Shown piece after piece: positions 18,342 to 30,969 of a stretch of 64,000 nucleotides of DNA. The translations under genes were made by a program, and so were the position numbers. The stretch's first letter is position 1. The number at the start of each line of letters is the position of its first letter. The stretch comes from Streptomyces sp. NBC_01237. GTDB lineage: Bacteria; Actinomycetota; Actinomycetes; Streptomycetales; Streptomycetaceae. The stretch lies in NCBI RefSeq assembly GCF_035917275.1, contig NZ_CP108508.1:1488001-1552000 (forward strand), given 5' to 3'. Under the pieces are notes generated by a model. The model did not search any database, was not told where the DNA came from, and saw only the letters and a program-made list of their open reading frames with translations.

Positions 18342-18665
18342 TCAGGCGGCGGTGCCGCCGAACTCACGCTCCAGGGATGCGATCTGGTTGGAGCCGAGAC
18401 CCCGGACTCGGCGGCTCTCGGAGATCCCGAGACGCTCCATGATCTGCTTGGCGCGGACCTTGCCCACGCCCGGCAGGGACTCAAGGAGTGCGGAGACCTT
18501 CATCTTGCCGATGACGTCGTTCTCCTGGCCCTGCTTGATGACTTCTTGGAGCGAGGCACCGGAGTGCTTGAGTCGATTCTTGACCTCGGCCCGCTCCCGG
18601 CGAGCCGCGGCGGCCTTTTCGAGCGCGGCTGCGCGCTGTTCAGGGGTAAGGGGCGGAAGAGCCAC
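18342..18665 (-). CDS. sihF: sIHF, Streptomyces integration host factor (nucleoid-associated protein)
   Basis: 107 residues from the GTG at 18665, with GAGGTGA seven bases upstream, the same length as the S. coelicolor protein. A long basic N-terminal helix ([26 protein letters not shown]) precedes a helix-two-turn-helix DNA-binding core ([22 protein letters not shown]). The C-terminus is [19 protein letters not shown]. The family is unique to Actinobacteria and unrelated to E. coli IHF. It binds duplex DNA without strong sequence preference, changes topology and influences sporulation and secondary metabolism. It heads the sIHF-gmk-rpoZ run downstream of the pyrimidine operon. Confidence 0.97.
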   Translation of the reverse strand: MALPPLTPEQRAAALEKAAAARRERAEVKNRLKHSGASLQEVIKQGQENDVIGKMKVSALLESLPGVGKVRAKQIMERLGISESRRVRGLGSNQIASLEREFGGTAA

Positions 18666-18818
18666 GCCTACGTCACCTCGGATGTCGATCTGTCGGATAC
18701 GGACCGGTGAGGAACCTAGTCGCCCCACACCTGGTGAGCAACGAAACAACCTGTGCTCGTTGGCTCTCGACGGAGACTAGCGGCCAAGGCCGTCTGAGTC
18801 AGCGAGAACGGACGAAAA

Positions 18819-18846
18819 GTCCTGGTCAGCCTCAGCCGACCAGGAC
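18819..18846 (-). terminator. terminator at the end of the pyrimidine operon
   Basis: A 9-bp stem (GTCCTGGTC / GACCAGGAC) with a 10-base loop, followed on the minus strand by a short A/T run (ACTTTTCGTC). It lies 65 bp beyond the pyrF stop and ahead of the sIHF promoter region. Confidence 0.65.
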
Positions 18847-18911
18847 ATTTCCGGCGAAATAGCAGGGATTTCGGGTCAGGAATTCGTCAACACGCTGCAA
18901 ACGTGTCAGGG

Positions 18912-19751
18912 TCAGCTCCCGGCCACGGCCTCACGGACCTCGTCCGCGAACCGTTCGGCCGCTTCGCGCAGCCCTGACGCGTCCGGACCGTGGCGCAGCA
19001 CGCCCCGGCTCACGCTGGGCACCACATTGCCCACCGCGTCGCCGAACACCGCCGGCAGATCGGCGGGGGTCGCGCCCTGGGCGCCGATGCCGGGGGCGAG
19101 CAGCGGGCCGTTGATGGCCAGATTCACCCCCGCGTCGCCGAGCGTGGCACCGACCACCGCGCCGACGGAGCCGAGCGGCGTGGCGCCCTCGTTCTCCGCC
19201 GCCATGTGGTCGAGCATCAGCTGGGCGAGCGAACGGCCGTCGGCCGCGGTGGCCCGCTGCACCTGGGCGCCCTCCGGGTTGGAGGTGAGGGCGAGCACGA
19301 AGACCCCCGTGCCGGAGACCGCTGCCGCGTCCAGCGCCGGACGCAGCGAACCGAAGCCGAGATAGGGCGAGACGGTGACCGCGTCCGAGAACAGCGGCGA
19401 GTCCTTGTCCAGGTAGGTCGCCGCGTAGGCGCCCATGGTGGAGCCGATGTCGCCGCGCTTGGCGTCCATCAGGACCAGCGCGCCGGCCGCCCGCGCCTCG
19501 GCGACGGCCTTCTCCAGCACGGCGATCCCGCGCGAGCCGAACCGCTCGAAGAACGCGGACTGCGGCTTGAGCACGGCGACCCGGTCGGCCAGGGCCTCCA
19601 CGACCGTACGGGTGAAGCGCTCCAGACCCGAGATGTCGTCGCTCAGGCCCCAGGAGGTGAGCAGCGAGGCGTGCGGGTCGATGCCGACGCAGAGCGGCCC
19701 GCGGGTGTCCATGGCGTGGCGCAGGCGTGCGCCGAAGGGTTCGGGGGTCAC
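18912..19751 (-). CDS. pyrF: orotidine 5'-phosphate decarboxylase
   Basis: 279 residues; the GTG start overlaps the pyrD stop by four bases (GTGA). This is the long, class 2 type found in Actinobacteria. Motifs include CVGIDPHASLL near the N-terminus, VLKPQSAFFERFG, and the catalytic ALVLMDAKRGDIGSTMGAYA with Asp-Lys-x-x-Asp. It performs the last step of UMP synthesis, decarboxylating OMP. It is the final gene of the leftward pyrimidine operon. Confidence 0.97.
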   Translation of the reverse strand: MTPEPFGARLRHAMDTRGPLCVGIDPHASLLTSWGLSDDISGLERFTRTVVEALADRVAVLKPQSAFFERFGSRGIAVLEKAVAEARAAGALVLMDAKRGDIGSTMGAYAATYLDKDSPLFSDAVTVSPYLGFGSLRPALDAAAVSGTGVFVLALTSNPEGAQVQRATAADGRSLAQLMLDHMAAENEGATPLGSVGAVVGATLGDAGVNLAINGPLLAPGIGAQGATPADLPAVFGDAVGNVVPSVSRGVLRHGPDASGLREAAERFADEVREAVAGS

Positions 19752-20857
19752 TGCGACACCTTCCGGGTCTCGGCGCCGACGGCATCGGCGAGCGTGGCGT
19801 ACGGGGAGGCGGCCAGGCGTGCGGCCAGCCCCTTGTGGATGGCGCGGGCGTAGAACGGGCCCTCGTAGATGAAGGCGCTGTAGCCCTGCACGAGCGTGGC
19901 GCCGGCCAGGATGCGCTGCCAGGCGTCCTCGGCGTTCTCGATGCCCCCGACGCCCACGAGGGTGATCTCGTCGCCCACACGGGCGTACAGACGGCTCAGG
20001 ACCTCCAGCGAGCGCTCCTTGAGGGGTGCCCCGGAGAGCCCGCCCGCCTCCTTGACCAGGGAGGGCGAGGACTTCAGGCCGAGGCCGTCACGGGCGATCG
20101 TGGTGTTGGTGGCGATGATGCCGTCCAGGCCGAGCTCGACCGCGAGGTCGGCGACCGCGTCGACGTCCTCGTCCGCGAGGTCCGGGGCGATCTTGACGAG
20201 CAGCGGGACCCGGCGGCCGGTGACCGTGCGGTCGGCGGCCTCGCGCACCGCGGAGAGCAGCGGGCGCAGCGCCTCGGTCGCCTGGAGGTTGCGCAGGCCG
20301 GGCGTGTTGGGCGAGGAGACGTTCACCACGAGATAGTCGGCGTGCGCGGCGAGGCGCTCGGTGGACTTCACGTAGTCGGCGACCGCTTCGGCCTCGGGTA
20401 CCACCTTGGTCTTGCCGATGTTGACGCCGACCGTGGTCCGGAAGACCGGGTTGCGGGCGGCGAGGCGCTCGGCCACGGCGGCGGAGCCCTCGTTGTTGAA
20501 GCCCATGCGGTTGATCAGCGCGCGGTCCGCGACGAGGCGGAAGAGCCGCTTCCTGGGGTTGCCGGGCTGCGGTTCGCCGGTGACCGTACCGATCTCGATG
20601 TGGTCGAAGCCGAGCATCGACATGCCGTCGATCGCGACGGCGTTCTTGTCGAAGCCGGCGGCGAGCCCGAAGGGGCCGTGCATCCGCAGTCCGAGGGCCT
20701 CGGTCCGCAGCTCCCTGTGGCGCGGGGCGAGCGCGGCGGCGACGAAGGTGCGCAGTACGGGGATACGGGCGGCGAGGCGGATCCAGCGGAAGGCCAGGTG
20801 GTGCGCCTGCTCCGGGTCCATCCGCTTGAAGACCAGCTGGAAGAAGAACTTGTACAT
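19748..20857 (-). CDS. pyrD: dihydroorotate dehydrogenase (quinone), class 2
   Basis: 369 residues from the ATG at 20857 with GAGGA upstream. The class 2 N-terminal helix ([23 protein letters not shown]) mediates membrane and quinone contact. [17 protein letters not shown] and [13 protein letters not shown] follow, the latter carrying the catalytic Ser. [10 protein letters not shown] and [14 protein letters not shown] hold the FMN. It oxidises dihydroorotate to orotate and passes electrons to menaquinone. It follows carB after a 116-bp gap containing repeats and a hairpin, and overlaps pyrF by four bases. Confidence 0.97.
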   Translation of the reverse strand: MYKFFFQLVFKRMDPEQAHHLAFRWIRLAARIPVLRTFVAAALAPRHRELRTEALGLRMHGPFGLAAGFDKNAVAIDGMSMLGFDHIEIGTVTGEPQPGNPRKRLFRLVADRALINRMGFNNEGSAAVAERLAARNPVFRTTVGVNIGKTKVVPEAEAVADYVKSTERLAAHADYLVVNVSSPNTPGLRNLQATEALRPLLSAVREAADRTVTGRRVPLLVKIAPDLADEDVDAVADLAVELGLDGIIATNTTIARDGLGLKSSPSLVKEAGGLSGAPLKERSLEVLSRLYARVGDEITLVGVGGIENAEDAWQRILAGATLVQGYSAFIYEGPFYARAIHKGLAARLAASPYATLADAVGAETRKVSQ

Positions 20858-20880
20858 CTGGGTGTCCTCGATGTGCTCAG

Positions 20881-20940
20881 GTGCTCGGCGTGCCGACGGT
20901 GCTCGGCGGGGGCTCACGGAGAGCGGGGCTCACAGAGAGG
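20881..20940. repeat. short tandem repeats in the carB-pyrD gap
   Basis: GTGCTCGGCG occurs at 20881-20890 and 20899-20908. A 16-bp unit (GGGGCTCACGGAGAGC) at 20909-20924 is repeated with two changes at 20925-20940. They look like local slippage duplications next to a terminator-like hairpin. Confidence 0.6.
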
Positions 20941-20964
20941 GGGACACCGTTTCCGGTGTCCCCC
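20939..20964 (-). terminator. hairpin between carB and pyrD
   Basis: A perfect 11-bp stem (GGGGGACACCG / CGGTGTCCCCC) with loop TTTC, ten bases beyond the carB stop. Because pyrD and pyrF continue the same pathway on the same strand, it more likely attenuates or stabilises the upstream message than fully ends it. Confidence 0.65.
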
Positions 20965-20973
20965 TGCTGGCTG

Positions 20974-24274
<3,301 letters not shown>

Positions 24275-24282
<8 letters not shown>

Positions 24283-25432
24283 GCTGGCCCTCCATCAGGG
24301 AAACGAAACGGTCGAAGAGGTACGCGGCGTCGTGCGGGCCCGCGGCGGCTTCGGGGTGGTACTGGACGCTGAAGGCCGGCCGGTCCAGGAGCTGGAGCCC
24401 CTCGACGACCTGGTCGTTCAGGCAGACGTGGGAGACCTCGGCGCGGCCGAACTCGGTGTCGGACACCTTGTCGAGCGGGGCGTCGACGGCGAAGCCGTGG
24501 TTGTGCGCGGTGACCTCGACCTTGCCGGTCGTGCGGTCCTGCACGGGCTGGTTGATGCCGCGGTGGCCGTACTTCAGCTTGTAGGTGCCGAAGCCGAGGG
24601 CGCGGCCCAGGATCTGGTTGCCGAAGCAGATGCCGAAGAGCGGGGTCCGCCGCTCCAGGACACCGCGCATGACGGCGACGGGGTGCTCGGCGGTGGACGG
24701 GTCGCCGGGGCCGTTGGAGAAGAAGACGCCGTCGGGCTTGACCGCGTACACCTCCTCCAGGGTGGCCGTGGCGGGCAGGACGTGCACCTCGATGCCGCGC
24801 TCGGCCATCCGGTGCGGGGTCATGCCCTTGATGCCGAGGTCGATCGCGGCGACGGTGAACTTCTTGGTGCCGATCGCGGGGACGACGTACGCCTCCTTGG
24901 TCGCGACCTCGGCGGAGAGGTCGGCGCCGCTCATCTCGGGGGCCTGGCGCACCTTGGCGAGGAGCACGCCCTCGTCGGCGATGGCGTTCCCGGAGAAGAT
25001 GCCGACGCGCATGGCGCCGCGCTCGCGCAGGTGGCGGGTGAGCGCGCGGGTGTCGATGCCGCTGATGCCGACGACGCCCTGGCGCTCCAGCTCCTCGTCG
25101 AGCGAGCGGCGCGAGCGCCAGTTGGAGGGCACCCGGGCGGGGTCGCGTACGACGTATCCGGAGACCCAGATCCGCTGCGACTCGGGGTCCTCGTCGTTCA
25201 CACCGGTGTTGCCGACGTGCGGGGCGGTCATCACGACGACCTGGCGGTGGTACGAGGGGTCGGTCAGCGTCTCCTGGTAGCCGGTCATGCCGGTGGAGAA
25301 CACCGCCTCGCCGAAGGTCTCCCCGACGGCGCCGTAGGCGCGGCCGCGGAAGGAGCGGCCGTCCTCCAGGACGAGTACGGCGGGAGACGCCGCTGTCCTC
25401 TTCGAGGCGTTCCCCGGGTGGGAGATCGTCAT
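24275..25432 (-). CDS. carA: carbamoyl-phosphate synthase small (glutaminase) subunit
   Basis: 385 residues from the ATG at 25432, which overlaps the stop of the preceding membrane-protein gene (ATGA). The N-terminal small-subunit domain ([16 protein letters not shown]) is followed by a class I glutamine amidotransferase domain. Its nucleophile is the Cys in [11 protein letters not shown], and its His and Glu are in [12 protein letters not shown]. It releases ammonia from glutamine and passes it to CarB. It overlaps carB by eight bases, so the two subunits are translationally coupled. Confidence 0.98.
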
Positions 25433-26007
25433 CGTGCGGTGCCTTCCGTAGTGCTGGTGAGGTGGTTGACGGCGTCCGCCCAGGCCTGGTGTTCGGCCGC
25501 GTGGTCGGAGCGGAATCCCGAGTCGATCAGCTGGTCGCCGTGCGCCCAGGTGATGATCAGCAGGCCGCCCTCGGGGAGGACCTTGCCCGCGAGCGCCTTG
25601 TCGAGGCGGGCCTCGCGCAGGGCGGCGGCCGGCACGAAGAATCCGGCCGCGCCGGGGCGTACGACGTCCAGGCCCTGCGTGGTGAGCGTGAGCTCGACCC
25701 TGCTGCGGGTGCCCAGGCCGTGCGCGACGATCCGGTCGAGCCACTGCCCGGCGGTCGTCGAGGCGTGGTAGCGGCCGGTGAGGGTCAGCAGCGGCTCGTC
25801 GTCCGCGAACCCGTCCGGGGTGGTGGCGAGTTCCGGCAGGCCGGACTGGAGGGTGGCGCGCCACTTCCAGCCCTGGCGCATCAGCCAGTAGACGAAGGCG
25901 ACCAGGACGAGCAGTCCGAGGACCCAGCTGATGCGGGCGGACCAGTCGGTCACTTCGGCCGACTTCTGTTCGGCGGCCAGCTGGTACAGGGGGGTGAGTG
26001 TTGTCAC
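25429..26007 (-). CDS. uncharacterised membrane-anchored protein inside the pyrimidine operon
   Basis: 192 residues from a GTG at 26007. One membrane helix (about residues 26-44, [18 protein letters not shown]) is followed by a basic stretch and a soluble domain of about 140 residues. That domain is rich in beta-strand patterns ([48 protein letters not shown]). This could be a pleckstrin-like fold, but that is a guess. It overlaps pyrC by four bases upstream and carA by four bases downstream, so its expression is locked to the pathway. No known pyrimidine function fits. From memory, an equivalent gene occupies this position in other Streptomyces. Confidence 0.88.
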   Translation of the reverse strand: MTTLTPLYQLAAEQKSAEVTDWSARISWVLGLLVLVAFVYWLMRQGWKWRATLQSGLPELATTPDGFADDEPLLTLTGRYHASTTAGQWLDRIVAHGLGTRSRVELTLTTQGLDVVRPGAAGFFVPAAALREARLDKALAGKVLPEGGLLIITWAHGDQLIDSGFRSDHAAEHQAWADAVNHLTSTTEGTAR

Positions 26008-27290
26008 GCGAGCTTCCCGTCGACGACCGTGGCACGGCCCCGCAGGAAGGTGTGGGTGACACGGCCCGGCAGCTCGCGACCCTCGTACGGAGTGTTGCGG
26101 CTGCGGGACGCGAAGCCTGCGGGGTCCACAACCCCACGGTATGCCGGATCGACCAGGGTGAGGTTGGCGGGCTCACCCGCCGAGACGGGGCGGCCGTGTC
26201 CTTCGAGGCGGCCGATGGCCGCGGGGCGCGTGGACATCCGGTCGGCTACGCCCGCCCAGTCGATGAGGCCGGTGTCCACCATCGTCTGCTGGACGACGGA
26301 GAGCGCGGTCTCCAGGCCCACCATGCCCATGGCGGCCGCGGCCCACTCGCAGTCCTTGTCCTCGTGCGGGTGCGGGGCGTGGTCGGTGGCGACGCAGTCG
26401 ATGGTGCCGTCGGCGAGTGCCTCGCGCAGGGCCATGACGTCGGCCTCGGTGCGCAGCGGCGGGTTCACCTTGTAGACCGGGTTGTAGGAACGGACCAGCT
26501 CGTCGGTGAGGAGCAGGTGGTGCGGGGTGACCTCGGCGGTGACGTTCCAGCCCTTGGACTTGGCCCAGCGCACGATCTCCACGGAGCCGGCGGTCGAGAG
26601 GTGGCAGATGTGCACCCGGGAGCCGACATGGGCGGCGAGGAGGACATCGCGGGCGATGATCGACTCCTCGGCGACGGCGGGCCAGCCGCCGAGACCCAGC
26701 TCGGCGGAGACGATGCCCTCGTTCATCTGGGCGCCCTCGGTGAGGCGGGGCTCCTGGGCGTGCTGGGCGACGACTCCGTCGAACGCCTTCACGTACTCCA
26801 GGGCGCGGCGCATGATCACGGCGTCGTCGACGCACTTGCCGTCGTCGGAGAAGACCTTCACTCCGGCGGCGGAGTCGTGCATCGCGCCGAGCTCGGCGAG
26901 CTGCTTGCCCTCCAGGCCGACCGTGACGGCCCCGATGGGCTGCACGTCGCAGTAGCCGGACTCCCTGCCGAGCCGCCAGACCTGCTCGACGACGCCCGCG
27001 GTGTCGGCGACCGGGAAGGTGTTGGCCATGGCGTGCACGGCGGTGAAGCCGCCGACCGCGGCGGCCTTGGTGCCGGTCAGGACGGTCTCGGAGTCCTCGC
27101 GGCCGGGCTCGCGCAGATGGGTGTGCAGGTCGACCAGGCCGGGCAGCAGGATCCGGCCCGCCGCCTCGACGACCGTGGCGTCCCCGGCCTCGATGCCGGT
27201 GCCGACGCGTTCGATGGTCTCGCCGTCGATCAGGACGTCCTGCGGCTCGCCGCCGAGGATCTTCGCGCCGCGGATAAGGATCTTGCTCAT
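26004..27290 (-). CDS. pyrC: dihydroorotase
   Basis: 428 residues from the ATG at 27290, overlapping the pyrB stop by four bases. It is a class I dihydroorotase of the amidohydrolase family. The metal-binding HxH is in [13 protein letters not shown], further His ligands are in [10 protein letters not shown] and [10 protein letters not shown], and the catalytic Asp is in [19 protein letters not shown] lies where the family has its active-site loop. It cyclises carbamoyl aspartate to dihydroorotate. Confidence 0.98.
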   Translation of the reverse strand: MSKILIRGAKILGGEPQDVLIDGETIERVGTGIEAGDATVVEAAGRILLPGLVDLHTHLREPGREDSETVLTGTKAAAVGGFTAVHAMANTFPVADTAGVVEQVWRLGRESGYCDVQPIGAVTVGLEGKQLAELGAMHDSAAGVKVFSDDGKCVDDAVIMRRALEYVKAFDGVVAQHAQEPRLTEGAQMNEGIVSAELGLGGWPAVAEESIIARDVLLAAHVGSRVHICHLSTAGSVEIVRWAKSKGWNVTAEVTPHHLLLTDELVRSYNPVYKVNPPLRTEADVMALREALADGTIDCVATDHAPHPHEDKDCEWAAAAMGMVGLETALSVVQQTMVDTGLIDWAGVADRMSTRPAAIGRLEGHGRPVSAGEPANLTLVDPAYRGVVDPAGFASRSRNTPYEGRELPGRVTHTFLRGRATVVDGKLA

Positions 27291-28294
27291 GGTTTCGTGT
27301 TCTCCTCGGTACGGGCGGAACTGGCGGCGGGGGCGGCGGACGGCGTTGCCGTCCCGGAACCGCCGAGCAGCAGGTACAGGACGGCCATGCGGATCGAGAC
27401 CCCGTTGGCGACCTGCTCGACGACCGTGCAGCGGTCGGAGTCGGCGACCTCGGCGGTGATCTCCATGCCGCGGACCATGGGGCCGGGGTGCATGACGATG
27501 GCGTGGCCGGGCATCTTCGCCATGCGCTCGCCGTCCAGGCCGTAGCGGCGGGAGTACTCGCGCTCGGTCGGGAAGTACGCGGCGTTCATCCGCTCACGCT
27601 GCACACGCAGCATCATCACCGCGTCGGAGTCCGGCAGCACCTTGTCCAGGCTGTAGCTGACGTCGCAGGGCCATGCCTCCACGCCGACCGGCACCAGGGT
27701 CGGCGGGGCCACCAGAGTGACGTGCGCGCCGAGGGTGGTCAGCAGGTGGACGTTGGAGCGGGCGACCCGGCTGTGCAGGATGTCGCCGACGACGGTGATC
27801 CGGCGGCCTTCGAGGTCCCCGCCCAGGCCGCTGTCGGCGCCGACCAGCCGGCGGCGCATGGTGAAGGCGTCCAGGAGCGCCTGGGTGGGGTGCTCGTGGG
27901 TGCCGTCACCGGCGTTGACGACGGCGCCGTCGATCCAGCCGGAGGTGGCGAGCCGGTACGGCGCGCCGGAGGCGCCGTGCCGGATGACGACGGCGTCCGC
28001 GCCCATCGCCTCCAGGGTCAGGGCGGTGTCCTTGAGCGACTCGCCCTTGGAGACGGACGAGCCCTTCGCGGAGAAGTTGATGACGTCGGCGGAGAGGCGC
28101 TTGGCCGCGGCCTCGAAGGAGATGCGGGTACGCGTCGAGTCCTCGAAGAAGAGGTTGACGACGGTACGGCCGCGCAGGGTCGGAAGCTTCTTGATCGGCC
28201 GGTCCGCGACCCGGGCCATCTCCTCGGCGGTGTCGAGGATCAGGACGGCGTCGTCGCGGGTGAGATCGGCGGCCGAGATGAGGTGACGCATCAT
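27287..28294 (-). CDS. pyrB: aspartate carbamoyltransferase catalytic subunit
   Basis: 335 residues from the ATG at 28294. A longer frame to 28330 exists, but GGAGAA lies six bases before 28294. Carbamoyl-phosphate binding is in [13 protein letters not shown], and the aspartate site is in [16 protein letters not shown] and [19 protein letters not shown] is near the C-terminus. The last 25 residues are an Ala/Ser/Thr-rich tail. It performs the committed step of pyrimidine synthesis. No pyrI regulatory subunit is present, so control probably rests on PyrR and on CarB allostery. Confidence 0.97.
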   Translation of the reverse strand: MMRHLISAADLTRDDAVLILDTAEEMARVADRPIKKLPTLRGRTVVNLFFEDSTRTRISFEAAAKRLSADVINFSAKGSSVSKGESLKDTALTLEAMGADAVVIRHGASGAPYRLATSGWIDGAVVNAGDGTHEHPTQALLDAFTMRRRLVGADSGLGGDLEGRRITVVGDILHSRVARSNVHLLTTLGAHVTLVAPPTLVPVGVEAWPCDVSYSLDKVLPDSDAVMMLRVQRERMNAAYFPTEREYSRRYGLDGERMAKMPGHAIVMHPGPMVRGMEITAEVADSDRCTVVEQVANGVSIRMAVLYLLLGGSGTATPSAAPAASSARTEENTKP

Positions 28295-28383
28295 CTGGGG
28301 TTCTCCGGTTGCTGGAGGTTTTTCAGGCATGCGGGCGTGCGGAAGCGGCCGTACGGCCCGACGGGGGTCGTACGGGAGGGTGG

Positions 28384-29004
<621 letters not shown>

Positions 29005-29112
29005 TCTTAAAGGACGTCGAAATTGCGTCATCCACGTTACCAGGGCTTGCACAGGGCTCCGGCAGCACCCCCGGGAGGTACCGGTCCGAACCTTTCGGCT
29101 TGACGCATCCAA

Positions 29113-29127
29113 GTAACGCTGCGTAAC
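29113..29127. promoter_or_regulatory. BldD box upstream of bldD
   Basis: GTAACGCTGCGTAAC matches every fixed position of the published BldD consensus nTnACnC(A/T)GnGTnAn, as I recall it. It lies 62 bp before the bldD start, and bldD is known to repress itself. The region is shared with the divergent pyrR. Confidence 0.8.
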
Positions 29128-29143
29128 CTCACAGTGAGTTACC
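29123..29143. promoter_or_regulatory. second palindrome overlapping the BldD box
   Basis: GTAACCTCACAGTGAGTTAC is a near-perfect palindrome that shares its left arm (GTAAC) with the BldD box. It may be a second BldD half-site pair, giving the extended footprint expected for two dimers, or the core of another operator. Confidence 0.5.
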
Positions 29144-29189
29144 AGCCACGCGGCGGAGCCGCAGAATGTTCCAGCGTCCGGGGAGCCTT

Positions 29190-29690
29190 ATGTCCAGCGA
29201 ATACGCAAAACAGCTCGGGGCCAAGCTCCGCGCCATCCGCACCCAGCAGGGCCTCTCCCTCCACGGCGTGGAGGAGAAGTCGCAGGGCCGGTGGAAGGCC
29301 GTCGTGGTCGGTTCGTACGAGCGCGGCGACCGTGCCGTCACCGTGCAGCGCCTCGCCGAGCTGGCGGATTTCTACGGGGTCCCGGTGCAGGAGCTGCTGC
29401 CCGGTACGACTCCGGGCGGGGCCGCCGAGCCGCCGCCGAAGCTCGTCCTCGACCTTGAGCGCCTCGCCCACGTCCCGCCGGAGAAGGCCGGACCGCTGCA
29501 GCGCTACGCCGCGACGATCCAGAGCCAGCGCGGTGACTACAACGGCAAGGTGCTCTCGATCCGCCAGGACGACCTGCGCACGCTGGCCGTGATCTACGAC
29601 CAGTCGCCGTCCGTACTCACGGAGCAGCTGATCAGCTGGGGTGTGCTGGACGCCGACGCGCGTCGCGCGGTCGCCCACGAAGAGGGCTGA
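29190..29690 (+). CDS. bldD: BldD, c-di-GMP-responsive developmental master regulator
   Basis: 166 residues from the ATG at 29190 with GGGAG upstream; the frame is open eight codons earlier. An N-terminal XRE-type helix-turn-helix (LGAKLRAIRTQQGLSLHGVEEKS) is joined to a C-terminal effector domain. The c-di-GMP signature is complete: R114-G-D116, eight residues, then R125-Q-D-D128. In Streptomyces, a c-di-GMP tetramer holds two BldD subunits together, and the complex represses sporulation genes during vegetative growth. The matching box upstream indicates autorepression. It is monocistronic, divergent from pyrR and convergent with nusB, ending at a 17-bp hairpin. Confidence 0.99.
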   Translation: MSSEYAKQLGAKLRAIRTQQGLSLHGVEEKSQGRWKAVVVGSYERGDRAVTVQRLAELADFYGVPVQELLPGTTPGGAAEPPPKLVLDLERLAHVPPEKAGPLQRYAATIQSQRGDYNGKVLSIRQDDLRTLAVIYDQSPSVLTEQLISWGVLDADARRAVAHEEG

Positions 29691-29742
29691 GCCCCTCGGG
29701 CGAGCGGGCCTCCCGGGAGAGCCCAGCAGAGCAGAGAAGTAC

Positions 29743-29786
29743 CGCCGGGCGGGCGGGGCCCCACAGGGTGCCCCGCCCGCCCGGCG
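29743..29786 (+). terminator. terminator downstream of bldD
   Basis: A 17-bp perfect GC stem (left arm CGCCGGGCGGGCGGGGC) with a 10-base loop, 52 bp beyond the bldD stop. Confidence 0.85.
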
Positions 29787-29859
29787 TTCTCGTTGCCCGG
29801 CTCCCCGCGGAGGAGGAGCCGGCCGCACGGGAACCGCCCGCCGGGCGTTGCCGGGACAT

Positions 29860-29899
29860 GACGAAGGGCCCACGGTCGCACGACCGTGGGCCCTTCGTC
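29860..29899. terminator. terminator downstream of nusB, bidirectional
   Basis: A perfect 19-bp inverted repeat (GACGAAGGGCCCACGGTCG and its complement) separated by only CA, 19 bp beyond the nusB stop. On the minus strand it ends the efp-nusB transcript; on the plus strand it is a back-up for bldD. Confidence 0.88.
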
Positions 29900-29918
29900 G
29901 GCAGAACGCCGCCGGAGA

Positions 29919-30350
29919 CTACTGCTCCCGGCGGAGATTCGGCTTGAGGTCCTTGAAACGGGCCAGCAGGCCGTTCACGAAGGACGGTGAGTCATCGGTG
30001 GAGAACTCCTTGGCGAGCTGGACCGCCTCGTCGATCACCACGGCGTCCGGGGTCTCGTCCATCCAGATCAGCTCATACGCACCGAGCCGCAGGATGCTCC
30101 GGTCGACGACCGGCATCCGGTCGATCTCCCAGTCCACGGCGTAGGTGACGATGAGGTCGTCGATCCGGTCCGCGTACTGCGCGTACCCCTCGACGAGCTC
30201 CATCGTGAATTCGCCGACCGGCGGCTGACGGTCGTCGGTCCGCGAGTGCCGAACCCAGTCCGCGAGGACCGTCTGCACGGACTCACCGCGCTGGTCGGCC
30301 TCGAAGAGGATCTGGAAGGCGCGCTTGCGGGCCTTGTTCCGAGCAGCCAC
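29919..30350 (-). CDS. nusB: transcription antitermination factor NusB
   Basis: 143 residues from a GTG at 30350, two bases beyond the efp stop. It is an all-helical NusB fold: basic N-terminus ARNKARKRAFQILFEADQRGE, the middle VDRSILRLGAYELIWMDETPDAVVIDEAVQLAKEF, and the end SPSFVNGLLARFKDL. With NusE (S10) it binds boxA RNA in rRNA leaders for antitermination and ribosome assembly. Its close spacing implies translation from the efp message. Confidence 0.97.
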   Translation of the reverse strand: MAARNKARKRAFQILFEADQRGESVQTVLADWVRHSRTDDRQPPVGEFTMELVEGYAQYADRIDDLIVTYAVDWEIDRMPVVDRSILRLGAYELIWMDETPDAVVIDEAVQLAKEFSTDDSPSFVNGLLARFKDLKPNLRREQ

Positions 30351-30352
30351 GG

Positions 30353-30919
30353 TTAGCTGTTCACCCGGCCGAGGTAGTCGCCCGTGCGGGTGTCGACCTT
30401 GATCTTCTCGCCGGTGGTGATGAAGAGCGGCACGCCGATCTCGTAACCGGTCTCCAGGGTGGCGGGCTTGCTGCCACCGGTGGAGCGGTCGCCCTGGACG
30501 CCCGGGTCGGTGTGCTGGATGGTCAGCTCGACCGCGGCGGGCAGCTCGACGTAGAGCACCTCGCCCTCGTGCTGGGCGACGGAGGCGGTGAAGCCCTCGA
30601 TCAGGAAGTTGGCGGCGTCGCCGACAGCCTTGCGGTCGACCATCAGCTGGTCGTACGTGTTCATGTCCATGAAGACGAAGTACTCGCCGTCCATGTACGA
30701 GAACTGCATGTCACGGCGGTCAATGGTGGCCGTTTCGACCTTCACACCGGCGTTGAACGTCTTGTCGACGACCTTGCCGGAGAGCACGTTCTTGAGCTTG
30801 GTGCGCACGAAGGCGGGGCCCTTGCCGGGCTTGACGTGCTGGAACTCGACGACGGACCAGAGCTGGCCTCCGTCGAGCTTGAGCACCAGGCCGTTCTTGA
30901 GGTCGTTCGTGGAAGCCAC
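30353..30919 (-). CDS. efp: translation elongation factor P
   Basis: 188 residues from a GTG at 30919 with AGGAG twelve bases upstream. The three beta-barrel domains are complete, including the KOW-like N-terminal domain and the C-terminal signature. The loop that reaches the peptidyl-transferase centre reads [10 protein letters not shown], with Lys flanked by Pro-Gly on both sides. Actinobacterial EF-P with this PGKGP loop is thought to work without lysine modification. EF-P relieves stalling at polyproline, which fits the many Pro-rich proteins in this window (MltG, Rel, the P-loop protein). It lies 50 bp downstream of the M24 gene. Confidence 0.98.
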   Translation of the reverse strand: MASTNDLKNGLVLKLDGGQLWSVVEFQHVKPGKGPAFVRTKLKNVLSGKVVDKTFNAGVKVETATIDRRDMQFSYMDGEYFVFMDMNTYDQLMVDRKAVGDAANFLIEGFTASVAQHEGEVLYVELPAAVELTIQHTDPGVQGDRSTGGSKPATLETGYEIGVPLFITTGEKIKVDTRTGDYLGRVNS

Positions 30920-30969
30920 GGTTGCGGAATCTCCTGGACTGAAGCTGGTGGAACGGCCAAGGATGCGCG

